Below, piece after piece: positions 47,484-59,235 of a stretch of 64,000 nt of DNA (the stretch's first letter is position 1; each line of letters begins with the position of its first letter). Under the pieces are notes generated by a model, which worked only from the letters and a program-made list of their open reading frames with translations, made no database searches and had not been told where the DNA came from. Both the position numbers and the translations under genes were made by a program. This stretch comes from Solanum dulcamara. Its lineage: Eukaryota; Streptophyta; Magnoliopsida; Solanales; Solanaceae. The stretch is taken from assembly GCF_947179165.1 (NCBI RefSeq), contig NC_077242.1:558001-622000 (forward strand). The letters run 5' to 3'.

Positions 47484-47567
47484 CTCGGACTTTTTAAAAA
47501 GTTATGGCACTCGTGTCTAAAGGATTTGACACACACCCAATGACATTTTTGAAGAATCCAAACAACT
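47484..47567. repeat. small fold-back repeat of the TTTTTGGAGGATCCGACAC type
   Basis: CTCGGACTTTTTAAAAAG, then CACTCGTGTCTAAAGGATTT, GACACACACCCAATGACATT and GAAGAATCCAAACAAC follow a dispersed plant repeat known for its facing GTGTC/GACAC and CCAAAAAT arms. Decayed. Confidence 0.45.
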
Positions 47568-48324
47568 GTACGCAATCTTACCTTGCATTTTTGAAAGAGG
47601 CTATTTCCATAGCTTGAATTCTGGTCACATGACAACAATTTTATCAGTTACGTCAAAACTCCCTTTTTTTGTGTTTAGAATTGTACTGTTATATTTGTGC
47701 GTGCATCCTCAGCTAGTTTGAACATTTGCATCTATAAGGATTGATATTTTCATGTAAAGATTCAAATTCCTCCTGTCTAGACAATTTGATTGGAACAAAT
47801 TATTGGAATGTCATTCTCAACCCAATGGCCTAATGGCAAAATGAATAATGCTTCTAATTGTCTGATGTACATAATTGTTGTGTGCGTGTATCCTCTTTGA
47901 TTTCTCTTTACTGTTTCATCAAAGAGTTCTCTTGTTCATTATATCCATCCCTACAAATCCTCTAATTTTTAATTTACATGCTATTATTTGCCTAAGATTT
48001 TAGCTTGATATCTCATGAGTGGTCATTTTACCTTGATATCACATGAGTGGTCCAGAAATGAATAGTGAGGATTCATAATGTCTATCCCTTCTAATCTTAA
48101 TCAATTAAGATGTAGTGGTACTTGTTTTTGTTGCAACTTTATTAACAAGATGTCATACAAACATGCATTAAGTAATTGCTAAAATTTGGCCATTGACATA
48201 AAATTGTTTCTACAGCATGCGTTGCTGAGAAATGTCAACAATAAAATAATTTAAGGGAAATTGTGGAAGGTAAAGCAATAGAGAATTTGGAGAGAATAGT
48301 TAATTTCTTTGGGTACAGTGTAGT

Positions 48325-48445
48325 GGAATTTTCTTTTACACCTCCCTCAAGAGCTCCTATCTTTTTGTTGGTGACTGGTGATTCGAACTCACAACTTTAA
48401 GATTAAAAGTGAAGGGTGTTTATCATCCGAACAACTCTCTCATTT
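48325..48445 (-). mobile_element. tRNA-derived SINE fragment
   Basis: On minus, GTTGTGAGTTCGAATCACC is a good B box. It is preceded by TTGTTCGGATGATAAACACC (A-box region) and followed by GTCACCAACAAAAAG and an A-rich end. It is not a tRNA gene: no acceptor-stem pairing. Confidence 0.55.
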
Positions 48446-49182
48446 CATGTAGTGGAAATTATTGGCTTTGGATGGAAGAGAAAAAATAGTACGAATAGGT
48501 GTTAAATGAATAGATAAAAAAGGGAACTTTTCACTTGTTGAGATATTGATGAGGTAGGGAGAATATTTATTCATTTATATCGAATCAAATAATTTTAATT
48601 TTAAAAATTATAAATAAAAAATAAGAGTTTACATCATTTTTTTCCTTCTTATTTTCCGTTGAAATAATTTTCTTTTCTTTTAATTGGTAAAGAAATATTT
48701 ACAATATTTTATACATGTAGTAATATTCTTCTCTTTAACTTTATTCATGTGAGTTTTTCGACTATAATTAATCCCGAATTCAAATTCTTATAAAATCGTC
48801 TATGAACTAAATAAATTAAAGAAAAAACACCTCAAATCACTCTTAAATTTGATCTAACATTTTAACTACACGGACGTTTAAATACACCTTAACAACTTTC
48901 AATTGAATTTAATATCACCCGCCGCCATATTATAGTGATTGTAAGCATCACGCCATTAATTTTTTTTTATCCTTTTTTTCCTAAAACACTTTTTTATAAT
49001 TGACATTCATATTGGTACAACAGTGTATGAATATCAAATTAAAAATTAAAAAATAGAAGTAATGTTGGTATTTCACCGACGTGCATTCCACTTTATATTT
49101 CATTTCTCAGACACTAGCACCACGTCTATGGCACATTCATATATTTGCCACTTTCTTGTCATGAAGTTTTCAAGAAAATATT

Positions 49183-49905
49183 ATGCCATCGCCAAAAACA
49201 TTGCCAATGGGCCCTTCTAAACCGCGAAACGCGGTGGCTCCAGATAGCTCATTACCTGCTGCTCCGGTTCTGTTACAACAACCATCTCACAAAAAAGGTC
49301 AATGGAAATCTACAAAACTCTTCCGGCGTGTAAAGTCAGTTTTCCGGTCATTTCCTGTAATAAATCCTCCATGTAAGATGCCGGTTTCTCTACATGGAAA
49401 CAGGCTTCATGAAGGACACATACATGGAGGAAAACAAATGACAGGAACTCTATTTGGGAACAGAAAAGCTAGGGTTAATCTTGCAATTCAAGAAAATCCT
49501 AGAGGTGTTCCGTTGCTTGTTCTAGAACTTTCTATCCAAACTGGTAAACTACTCCAAGATATGGGTTCTGGACTTGTTAGAATAGCTCTCGAGTGTGAAA
49601 AGAATCATTCTGAGAAACTCAAGCTAATCGATGAACCTATATGGACCATGTACTGCAATGGACGAAAAGTTGGATATGCTGTTAAGAGAGGGCCTACAGA
49701 GGATGATCTTAAGGTTATGCAGAATCTCCATGCAGTATCTATGGGAGCTGGCGTTCTACCAACTGAGTCCTCAGAAGGAGAGCTTACTTATATGAGAGCT
49801 TTTTTTGAACGTACTATTGGATCAAAGGACTCCGAGACTTATTATATGATGAATCCTAATGGCACCAGTGGTCCTGAGCTAAGCATCTTTTTCGTTAGGA
49901 TTTGA
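49183..49905 (+). CDS. MIZU-KUSSEI1-like protein (DUF617), 240 aa, intronless
   Basis: The single open frame from ATG 49183 has the typical plan of the plant MIZ1 family. The N-terminus is variable and basic (residues 1-85, with KSTKLFRRVKSVFRSFP). The conserved domain from about 88 follows: GTLFGNRKARVNLAIQE, PLLVLELSIQTGKLLQDMGSG, VRIALECEK, EEPIW-like DEPIWTMYCNGRKVGYAVKR, and GAGVLP then ELTYMRAFFERTIGSKDSET, YYMMNPNG and PELSIFFVRI at the end. Family length is about 240-300 aa and genes are usually intronless, as here. Arabidopsis MIZ1 is needed for root hydrotropism and associates with the ER; members differ in role. An overlapping frame at 49145-49333 is a shadow. Confidence 0.92.
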   Translation: MPSPKTLPMGPSKPRNAVAPDSSLPAAPVLLQQPSHKKGQWKSTKLFRRVKSVFRSFPVINPPCKMPVSLHGNRLHEGHIHGGKQMTGTLFGNRKARVNLAIQENPRGVPLLVLELSIQTGKLLQDMGSGLVRIALECEKNHSEKLKLIDEPIWTMYCNGRKVGYAVKRGPTEDDLKVMQNLHAVSMGAGVLPTESSEGELTYMRAFFERTIGSKDSETYYMMNPNGTSGPELSIFFVRI

Positions 49906-50145
49906 TCGATCAATAAGAAAGATGAAATATATACCAACAGAAATGTTCTTCATTCTCACAACTTTCTTATTAATTTTCTTGTCAAAGCAACATATAGGGA
50001 TCAAAGTATAAACCTAAATGAAGAATATAATTTTACATCAAACTGTGTTTGGCTAGCTTGATTAGTATTCATGTTTGTTACGTATAGAATTTTTTTTTAT
50101 GTTTGATTGGTGAGTCAATGTTTTCTTTTTACTCCTACCTCCGTC

Positions 50146-50384
50146 TCTTTTTTAGTTGTTATATTATGTTTTTCGAGATTAGTTTGATTAATTTTCAAAG
50201 CTAAATTAGATTATATTAATTCGACATCTTAAAATAAAACTTTAAATATTTAAAAACTATGCAAAAAGTATTATAAATTGTAATTTTTTCTCATATTAAT
50301 ATGATGAAAAAACACATCTTAAAATGTTAGTTAAAATTCAATTGTTTAACTCTCAAAAAAGAAATTATGACAATTACTCCCTCT
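50146..50384. mobile_element. Stowaway-like MITE
   Basis: Starts with CCTCCGTCTCTTTTTTAGTT. It contains the family's internal blocks (GATTAATTTTCAAAGCTAAA, TCTCATATTAATATGATGAA, CATCTTAAAATGTTAGTTAA) and runs into the next element near 50384. A similar sequence is at 60540-60790. Confidence 0.6.
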
Positions 50385-50629
50385 ATTTCATTTTAACTGA
50401 ATTTCTGGGCCTTTTTTAATTATTCAAAACTAGTTTAGTGTACGTGTCTTGCGCGTGTGTTAACGTCAGACATTAAAATTATATACAATAAAAGATAATA
50501 GTAAAAAATAACAATTGAGGTTAAAATAAATGTTATATCTATCAAATGATAAAAAGAATTTTGAATTTCATATACAAAAGTTAATAAGTAATATGTGAAC
50601 CTCTTTCTTTAATATTTTTAGTTCTTCCC

Positions 50630-50745
50630 AGTACGTAATTCTACAAGTGGGTTTAGAAAAGGTAGAATGTATGCATACCTTATCCGTAACTCATAAAAAT
50701 AAAGATGTTTCTCATATATCCCCGACTAAAATAAGGTCTGCCAAA
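50630..50745 (+). mobile_element. degenerate retroposon tail fragment
   Basis: GTGGGTTTAGAAAAGGTAGA, ATGTATGCATACCTTA and AAATAAAGATGTTTCTCATA resemble the GGTAGAGTGTACGCAGACC...GAGGTTGTTTCC block of the same retroposon family as 27668-27815, opposite strand. Confidence 0.4.
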
Positions 50746-51289
50746 TAGTTTGAAAAAAAGGAATACTAATATGTGAATAATAACAATAATAAATTAATGT
50801 AAAATGGAGTGTGTTATATGCAACAAACAGGAGATCGATCATTTTAAAAAAAAAAAAAAAAACAATTTGAGCCGCAATGTACTTCTAAAAAAGTACTTGT
50901 GGGGAAAAATTATTTTTTTAGCTTTTGAAAAACATCGTTTCCTACTTCTCGGGAAGAAATTATTTTCTTTCAAAATTTTCATCAAATACCTTAGTTTTTT
51001 TTATTAAAAATAAATAAATACACACTTTTATCCTCCCAAGAATTTAGCAAAATAAAACTATTTTAATATAAGAATCCATGATTTTTCTTACTATATATAG
51101 TTTCATTAACCTATTTCCTGAAAAAAAATGAATACATAATAAATGACAAAAGCAAAGAAAATTAGGAAGGAATAAAGATGCATGCGCAATATAACCTTAT
51201 GTCTTCATTTTCAACGTATTTCATAGCCTTTTGGTTTCTTTACGCTCCTAATTGTCATAGTTCGTATTCCAAATTTCTATCTTAATTTT

Positions 51290-51410
51290 TTTGAGCCGAG
51301 GGTTTTTCGGAAACAGCCGTCTTACCTTGGTAGGAGTAAGATCTGCGTACACTTTATCCTCCCCATACCCCACGTTATGGGATTTCACTGGGTTGTTGTT
51401 GTTGTTTTAT
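51290..51410 (+). mobile_element. RTE/TS-type retroposon tail ending in (GTT)n
   Basis: GAGCCGAGGGTTTTTCGG, AAACAGCCGTCTTACC, GTAGGAGTAAGATCTGCG and GGGATTTCACTGGG are followed by GTTGTTGTTGTT. It is nearly co-linear with 3655-3776. Confidence 0.75.
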
Positions 51411-51925
51411 ATTTTTAGTTTAATAAAAAAAAGATTGTCATATAGTAATATATTGTAATTGCTTTTAAATTCTTAAATAATTAGACTTTAATATTTTTCA
51501 AGTAAGAAAATATTTGAGAAACAAATAGTCAATATTTAATATCATTAAAATAATAATATAATAATTAAAAGAAAATAATGAAAGGACAATTTTATCTAAA
51601 GCGGAGACTTTTAATGAAAGACAAAAAGTTCAATCAACATCTTTAAGAATCTTCGTGCTTTTAATATAGTATAGATAATTGAATTGTTCAAAGTTCAATA
51701 TCGATGTTTGAAATCTTTTCCATATTTGTCCTTTCCTTTAGTGAAATTTGATATTTTTTAAGAGATAAATTGCACTACTTATAAAGTTACATTTATGATT
51801 TCACAAAAAACAATAATGAAAAATATAGTTTAAATTATGCCCTTAAATATTTTTCTTAATAAGTGTGCATTGCTTCACAACTTCTGTTAATATGGAATAG
51901 AGGGATGTAATAAGGAACGGAGGGA

Positions 51926-53219
51926 GTTAAAAAATATTAATGAAAATTGAAATGTTCAATTTTGGCTATCTAACTTTTCCCTTGTTGTCATCTTCTTCCA
52001 AATCATTGTGATTTGGCTCAATTTGTTTGTAACAGAGTGTCATACACATACCATATCCAATAATTAACATCTTGACAAAATTGCTAAAAGGAATGATTTA
52101 AGTTGAAGTCTTGATTAATTAGTTGTTTTTTGTAGATCATACTTATCTTCAAACGCTGATTCAGAATTTAAAATATATAAGATTTTGCACCAATTTCAAG
52201 TTAATACCAGTACAATAAAAATTTTGCTCATAGACAAATATTTTAAAATATTTGGACAAAATTATTAGGTTCATGTTAATGCGTAACCAACTCTCTACAT
52301 CTGTCTTTGCTTTATTTTTTAAGGTACATGCATACTCAATCAGATGATTCTTGTGTCATTTTTGATACAATCAATTAGGCCAATTGTCTCATTGTGTAAG
52401 GAGGAAAACTAATGTTAATTGAATGAATATCCAAGAACTTTTAAGTTGTTTGTCTTCTTTTTGTTGATGTTAAGTGCTAAAATTCAAGAAAAAAGAATTT
52501 CCAAAGGTCATAAATCTAAGCCACAAGTAGTAATCAAGTGAATTTTGTCAATATCATGAAGGGTCTTTTTCAATTGAAGTCCTCAGGTCCTTTCTAGATC
52601 TTGCCGACCTTTCATCAATATGTTTTGCTTATTGTATATATATATATGCAACTATGGATTCAAAAGTGGGGTGGGGTATAGGTTGGGTTGGGTGTGTGGG
52701 GTGTCATGTAAATTTATTTATACTAATTTGAGATGTATTATTGCATAGATCAAGAACATCATAAAAGGTTGTTAAGTCTATTCTGTTGATTAATACAGAA
52801 GGATTTTAATCGAGATTGAATAGACTTGCCAACAATAAGTGTATACATCTGTCAAATTTACATTAATATATGAAGTGATATCAGCTTGATATAAAATTCA
52901 ATAGGTAATATGCATGGGGCCAGTGAACGATTTTAGGACTCCCTATTTAAGTTATATGGGAAAAGTTCATATTTTCGTTTTTCTATAAATTTAGCTGTTT
53001 TAGAATCAACTTCAGATTTATGAGACTAAAGTTGGAACAAATTCAAATATGAAGTGTGACACATTACTTGTACAAGCAGACTTCAGATAGTTTTGATTGA
53101 AGTTTTGCATGAGGAGAAGAAATAAGTAGGAGTAGCATTTTATTTTATGTTTGTCAATAACGACTACAAGTTAAATACTTTTAAAAATTTAAATATTATG
53201 ATTGAAACTAGTCATTATA
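51926..53219. other. AT-rich spacer, no gene seen
   Basis: Contains a short TA run near 52638 and a G/T-rich GGGTTGGGTGTGTGGGGTG stretch near 52683-52702. No supported gene. Confidence 0.5.
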
Positions 53220-53585
53220 GAGCCCGTTTGGATGAGCTTAAAAAAAGTAATTTTTATGTATGAAGTGCTTTTAGAACTTTGAAATGCTGAAAGTTATTTT
53301 TATAAATAAACAGTTGAGGGTTTGGATAGAAGTGCTTAAATGAGGAAAATGATGTGAATTTTAGGGTTAAAAGAATAAAAAGGGTAATTTGGGAATTTAG
53401 TTAAAATATAAGGGATATAAAAGTAATTTCTATGGTCAAAGAAAATGACTTTAAGCCCTTAGGAAAAAAAAAGTTAGGAATCCTAACTTTTCATTTTTGA
53501 CTGACTTTAAGAACTTTATGGCTTAAAGTCAGCATTAGACAAACACGTCCAAAAGCTAAAAAGGACTTTAAATCCAAACGGGCTC
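53220..53585. mobile_element. MITE with perfect 14-bp terminal inverted repeats (366 bp)
   Basis: GAGCCCGTTTGGAT at 53220-53233 is the inverse complement of ATCCAAACGGGCTC at 53572-53585. Homology between the arms continues more loosely inward (AGCTTAAAAAAAGT and GACTTTAAGCC...). Non-coding; no flanking duplication seen. Confidence 0.8.
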
Positions 53586-55635
53586 ATATTACTTTTTTAT
53601 GAGATGCATATGTCATATCCATCAACTGTATTTGTGCAAATTAATTTAAGTTGATAATTTCCAACATTTCATTCATCATTATGAGATTGACCAAACTTAG
53701 TTGAAAGAGGTCCCATTTAGATAGTAGCCAAGAGAAATTTTCCATCATACAAGTCCATATAAGGGTTCTTGAAAATGAAAGGTAAAATATTTAAAAAGAT
53801 TATAGCCAGAAATATTCCAAGATTTCAAGAAGAAAATAATAAAATTACAGGCCACGTGTACAGCTAAAATTCCAGAAGATGACAATACTAGTCACTTCCA
53901 ATCACAAGAATAATTTAATTTATGTCATCCATTAGTGCATTGAAAGTGTCTATTGTTGTAATAAAGTTGAAAGAGGTTATTTTCCTAAGGGTTTTACGTG
54001 CAATTTTCTGTCTTTTTATACATGGATTTTAGGAAACGACATTAAGCTAGATATTTTATTGGGACAATTTCAAATATACAATAAATAAATTAGTTTATAA
54101 TAAATATAGTTATATTTTATTTACATTATTTATACATGAGCTATATACTGAATATATATTATAATACACTCAAAAGCTGAATATAACTTGACTATACATG
54201 AAATATATACTAACTATATATACCTATACAATGAATGATCATTTTTTTAGTAATTATTTTTGCCGAATGGCCAGTAGCGTAATTATCCCTATTTTATTTT
54301 GTTGTCCTTTAACATATAATTGTTTGATCTTTACACAAACAACCGTTGTATTTACTATTTACTTTTATTTATTGATTGATATATAGATTATACATAAATT
54401 ATATGCCTGATGATTATAATTAAATTAATCAATTGAATGAATGGCTATTTAGCTAAATTCTTTTTTTCCCAATAGATGATAAAATTCGTATGCAAAAGAA
54501 TGGATTATAGTTCAAGTAATTTTGTTAACTAAAAATGTGCATAGGGAACGTTTACATGGTGAAAAATAGAGTTGACAATTATTATTTTTTTATATAGGGA
54601 TAACTCGTCCTAGTTTAATTATAGTGTTCCTAGAGATCAAGTTAAATTTTTATTAAGAGTATTCAAAATTTAAGAAAGTATACAGTTTCTAAAATATGTG
54701 AGATATCTATTTTATTTTTGTAAAATTATTATTTCTAGTTTGTATACCTATTATAACCGTTGGTATTTAAATCTCGTGTATGTATGATGTGATATATAGA
54801 CCTCAAATAGTCCAACAAATCCAATTGAGCATAAATTTACTCTTTGAATTAGGTTAACTATCAATTATATCAGATTAACGATTACTGTTTGTTATAAAAA
54901 AAAAATATTTTATATCGTAATGCATGAAACTTAAATTCTTACTATTATATACGGTGCACATGGAGTCATAATCAACACTTGACTACTTTATCATTATTAT
55001 CAATAATAATATATTATTCCCACAATATTTCAATCTATGATAAATTGTAGACACTTCAAGAATCAAGCCATCCCACTAATTAAGGAAAAGAATCTTTACA
55101 AATTACAAATATCCCCCCTGCTATTATATACATTGCATATTGTAAACTTTCCAAGTGTCAAAAGGTTGAAATACCCTATCAAGAATATCCAAAAAAAACT
55201 CGAGGGTCTCACATTTGAAATCTCCTGCGTAATTTCTTGATCGAGCTTATTATACAAAATTTGTCTACTAAATTGATCTTTTATATAATTTGAGGGTTAT
55301 ATATTGGAGACAAATTTATCTTAAAATAAGAATTGTGAACTTCCTTCGATTAAGAAAGAAAGTTAAAAATTAAAATAAAGTATATATTCTAGTCCATCAA
55401 ATACTATCAATAGTCCCATTATTGATGAAGATGATCTTCACATATAAAAATCTAGATTTTGGACCTAATTAACTTTGTTTTAATCAAATATTTATCGACT
55501 TAAGTAGGGCTTAGCTCATATTTACATGTTAATTAAATCACCCAAGCTAGTCATTAAAAATGATTATGCTTATTTTTATCTTCCTTGACCTATAATTTTT
55601 GTCTTTTTCACACCATCAAAGCTAAGTTAAAGTTC
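53586..55635. other. AT-rich intergenic region, no gene seen
   Basis: Very AT-rich with several TATATAC-type stretches (about 54060-54390). Open frames are short and lack coding character. Confidence 0.5.
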
Positions 55636-55855
55636 ATTACCACAATAGGTACTTTTTTGGTTTTAAATTGTATATCTGATTTTACTTTGACGTGAAATTT
55701 AATAAAATAAAGAAGATTTTTAAATTTTGTGATTTTAGATTAAAGATATGTTAAATACACCAAATTCAATTTTATGATCTTGAACATATCGTATGAAAAA
55801 TTAAAATTAAAAAATCGTAAAAAAAAGACATTTTTTTAAGGGAGGGAGTTTTTCT
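55636..55855. mobile_element. Stowaway-like MITE remnant
   Basis: The right end TTTTTTAAGGGAGGGAGTTT matches a Stowaway terminus. The interior AATTTTATGATCTTGAACAT and ATTTTAGATTAAAGATATGT are family-typical. The left end near AGGTACTTTTTTGG is eroded. Confidence 0.45.
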
Positions 55856-56581
55856 TTATTGCAAGTTTGATTTAATGACTTGAAAAATAGAAAAATAACT
55901 TACTATAATTGATTAAACTTACCTAATAAAGTAAAAAATAATTAAAATATCAATATATATAACTTAAATCTAATTTATTATACATCTCAAAATATGTGCC
56001 ATAGTCCTTATTAAAAATATTTTTTCAAAATACTTGTCATATAAAAGTTTAAGATATTTTATTTTTATTTTATTTTACCCTCAGTAATACGACGTATATT
56101 TTATGTTTTCATTGTCAGTACATTAATGACTAGGCTTTGAATTAATTGTGAATGTTGCTAATTGGAACACGTTTAATCTCTGTACTTGGTTATGGTTTAA
56201 ATAAAATAAAGTCAGCCATTTTCCACGTATGTGGATGCAACGTGGACTAAATAAGAATTTCATTAAAGACAAACTATAATAATGTTCATATATTAACATA
56301 CATAGAATGAATTGCAACTACGTACATACTCCTCTACCTAATCTAGAAAACGTAAAAAAAAGAATATAAAAAAAAATCTAATACTCATAGGAAAGGAAAT
56401 TAACTCAAATGTACATTAACGAAGGTGACTATTTTAATTGATGGACAGTTCGGTGCACAAAGCATCTCACGTTTATATGATCTGAAGAAGGATTGTAATA
56501 TTTTGAAGAGTGTAATAATATAGACAGTCTACTCTAATGCAAGCATTAATTACTGATTTTGGACATATACATTTTGATTAA

Positions 56582-57343
56582 TTACTTTACGAGGACTAAT
56601 TGTTGGCGAGCTTCAATTCTAATTTCTTCCTTCATTTTTTTTATGAATTCTTCAAATTTCTTGTTCAAGTCCTCAGTACTCAACTTATTCAATGGCTCAT
56701 CACTTTCTTCCACTTCTTCTTCTTCACTAAAAAAGTCATTTTCTTCGCAATCATCTGCCTCTACAATCTCGTAGGTTGTAGAACATTTTTCATCTCCAAT
56801 ACTACCATTTTCCTTTTCTTTGTCCAAGACTTCATGACTTTCTGACGTTGCCTCATCTTGCTTATATTCCACGATTGTCATAATTGAGTTTTCAACGTTC
56901 AATGGTACTTCATGAAACTTACCAAGTTGTATGCTCATCTCATCTTCATGTTGTCGTACATGTACTTCTTCTTTTGATGTTTCTAAATACGAGGCATGAG
57001 CCCCAATGCAAAGTGGTAATTCGGATTCTAGAAATTCATTCAAGAATCCGTCTTCTTCTACTTTTTCTTCTTCTTTCTCTTCCTCGTTAGAAGTATTAGC
57101 GAGGAGCACCAAGAATATACCATTGCATAGTAGAAATACATATTTTTTGTCCATAGCATGGCTTAGAAGTTGGAAAGGAAATGTAGAAAATGAGAAGTTT
57201 AATGAATAATAATAGGTAAAGAAGGATGAGAAGTAAGATGAGAAGTACGAAAATAAGAATGAAAATAAAGAAATTGAAGCAAGTAGTTGAGTGAATTTCT
57301 CCATAAATTTGGCCAAGCTTTGTAATAAGTTTTTGTACTTCAT
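56582..57343 (-). CDS. DUF761-type plant protein with hydrophobic N-terminus (253 aa)
   Basis: Single exon on minus. The N-terminus is hydrophobic and Phe/Ser/Tyr-rich (about 18-60) and is followed by a second hydrophobic segment (YVFLLCNGIFLVLLA, about 68-83). A long Glu-rich, disordered stretch comes next (about 85-215). The C-terminus LSTEDLNKKFEEFIKKMKEE, then IRIEARQQLVLVK, matches the DUF761 motif (DELNKRAEEFIAKF-type). Such proteins are typically small, fast-evolving and membrane-associated; some affect root or vascular development, but no function can be assigned here. The start MKYKN fits the TATA box about 140 bp upstream; internal methionines at residues 14 and 64 are alternatives. 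Confidence 0.8.
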   Translation of the reverse strand: MKYKNLLQSLAKFMEKFTQLLASISLFSFLFSYFSSYFSSFFTYYYSLNFSFSTFPFQLLSHAMDKKYVFLLCNGIFLVLLANTSNEEEKEEEKVEEDGFLNEFLESELPLCIGAHASYLETSKEEVHVRQHEDEMSIQLGKFHEVPLNVENSIMTIVEYKQDEATSESHEVLDKEKENGSIGDEKCSTTYEIVEADDCEENDFFSEEEEVEESDEPLNKLSTEDLNKKFEEFIKKMKEEIRIEARQQLVLVK

Positions 57344-57491
57344 TTCATTCCTATATGTGGCTCTTTGTGAAAATAATGTTTTTTTTGTTTTTTTTTTCTA
57401 TGATCTTTTCGTCCTTCCTTTTTTGAAAGAGGGAGGAGGGGAGATGATCATGTGTCTAGGAACTTTGATAGAGTTGGTGCCTTTTATAGGC
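57344..57491 (-). promoter_or_regulatory. TATA box and leader of the DUF761-type gene
   Basis: On minus, GCCTATAAAAGG at 57491-57480 is a near-consensus plant TATA box, placing the transcription start near 57455 and giving a leader of about 110 bases before the ATG at 57343. Confidence 0.65.
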
Positions 57492-57636
57492 ATTTTGAAG
57501 AGTTCTAATAATATCCCCTATATGGTTATATATTTTATTGTTTTTTTTTATTGTACCAAAGTCACAAAATTAAATTCAGAATAACTTAATTAACTATTAT
57601 ATGTGCCAGAAATATTTCTTTATTTATCATGCACAA

Positions 57637-57715
57637 GAGGTAAGGGTAAGGTTTGTGTACCCCACCCTACGTAGACCTCATGTGTAGAACCACCACACTG
57701 GCATGATGTTGTTAT
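57637..57715 (+). mobile_element. degenerate retroposon tail
   Basis: AAGAGGTAAGGGTAAGGTTT, GTGTACCCCACCCTACG and GGCATGATGTTGTT are a decayed version of the (GTT)n-ending tail at 51290-51410. Confidence 0.5.
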
Positions 57716-57900
57716 GACGTGCATCAAGAGAAATAAACGAATATTGAAAATAATGAATTCAGTACTCTCAAAATCATCACACGCGTATAATTTACCATGT
57801 AATTAGGATATAACACCAATCTTATCTTACTAATATTCAAAACAAAGTTATAAATTATCTTTTCAAAATTCTGAATCTGCATCTATCAATACCCGGAGAT

Positions 57901-58616
57901 AGGGGTGTTCATGGGTCGGTTTGGGTCGATTATTGGTAAAAATTAAAATCAAAGCAATTTAATCTATTTTAAAATTATTTAAACCAAATCAAACCAAATA
58001 AAAATATTCATCCATTGGTTTGGTTGTTATCGATTTCAGTTTGGTTTGGTTTGGTTTGGTTCGATTATTCGATTATTCGATTATTAATCAGACACAAAAA
58101 TAAAAGAAACAATTAATTCAAAAGAGAAAAAAAAGATAATAATTCATTCAAAAATGAATAAATTGTCTTTGTGTCATTTTAGATATTATAATTCTTATAC
58201 AAAAATTTTAATTATGATTAATTTCCTACTTATATTATTAGTTAAATCAATGTACTAAACAATATAGACTTACTGAATAATGCATAAGCTAATGATATGG
58301 TTGTACAAATAAAAGATTCATCATACCTTACTATTTTAAATTAATGTTCTCCATTTTTTTGCATAAAAAAGTGTTTTATAAAAAATAATATATTATGTAT
58401 GTATAATTATAAAAAAAAATATGTATATAATTTTTCGGTTCGCTTCGGTTATTTCTTCGATTTTTTTGAACTTCAATTTTTTTGAACAAAACCAAACCAA
58501 ATATTATTGATTTTTAAAAGTGTAAAATCAAACCAAATAAAAAAATCGATTTATTTGATCAATTTAATTTGATTTTTCGATTTGAATCAATTTTTATTCA
58601 AATCGTGAACACTCAT
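57901..58616. mobile_element. TIR element with GGGGTGTTCA ends (~715 bp)
   Basis: Left end AGGGGTGTTCATGGGTCGG; right end, inverted, ATGAGTGTTCACGATTTG. Inside lie facing tracts of GGTTTGGTTTGG and AAACCAAACCAAAT and a TTCGATTATTCGATTATTCG short tandem repeat. This is a common non-autonomous element of plants. No coding frame. Confidence 0.65.
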
Positions 58617-59235
58617 ATTCGAAGGTACATGGTAACTTGAGGGGGTGGGGTAATGTGTTTGTGAATTTGTGATGAACTAGGATTGCCATGTGGAAGTGTG
58701 GGAATAGCTATAGATTTATACTCGTCCATTCACTCAACTTCATTAGCTTATGTAATTGAAATGAAAATTGTTGAAATCTTTAGCTGTCCCACTTAACCAA
58801 AAATGTGTGTGTATTATTGAATCAATAGATACATTTGCTTTGTTTTATGGCTGAAATTTGAGTTCCTTTGACCTATGCTATTAATTATTATTAAATTTTT
58901 TTGCCTCTATGATTGAATTGAGCTTCTTTTCGTGTCAACTCAATCAAATGCACAAGGAAAATAAATAGAGAAAAAAGACAATTAAAAAAATATTACAGCA
59001 TCTATTTGGGGTAAGTTCAAACTTCAAAGTATATCTCTTAAATATATTGCTTAATAATTTGGTCCTTTAAAATCATCAAGTTACCAATTTTCTTGACCCT
59101 ATGACATTGGGCATGTGGCCGCCCCTGACCATACAAAGTCTTACAATTTTATAGAGATTTGTATTATTATTATAAATAGTCATCATGACCCCCTTGATAA
59201 GGAGTCACTTTTTCCCTTGAAGTTACGAGGTTATT
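58617..59235. other. spacer, no gene seen
   Basis: AT-rich. A CCGCCCCTGACC at about 59119 resembles the inner end of a CAGGGGCGG-type MITE, but no partner end is visible. Confidence 0.45.

Larger units (their letters stand above)
46621..49182. other. intergenic region with small repeats
   Basis: AT-rich spacer. An open segment at 46911-47132 ends in RPYNSYYM but has no recognisable family. No gene is called apart from the repeats listed separately. Confidence 0.45.
50430..51675 (-). mobile_element. Helitron-like non-autonomous element (~1,246 bp)
   Basis: Read on minus it starts TCTATACTATATTAAAAGC (51675) and ends ...CACGTACACTAAACTAG (50430). It has the TC start and CTAG end of plant Helitrons, inserted between A and T without target duplication. 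A GC-rich CGCGCAAGACACG segment just before the end could be the decayed terminal hairpin. It contains a degenerate SINE (50630-50745) and a LINE tail (51290-51410). No Rep/helicase coding. Confidence 0.6.
50385..51925. mobile_element. Stowaway-like MITE split by a Helitron-like insertion
   Basis: Left end ACTCCCTCTATTTCATTTTA (50386) and right end, inverted, ACTCCCTCCGTTCCTTATTA (near 51926) are matching Stowaway-type terminal repeats. The sequence between is interrupted from 50430 to 51675 by the Helitron-like element. Without that insertion the MITE would be about 300 bp. Confidence 0.5.
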
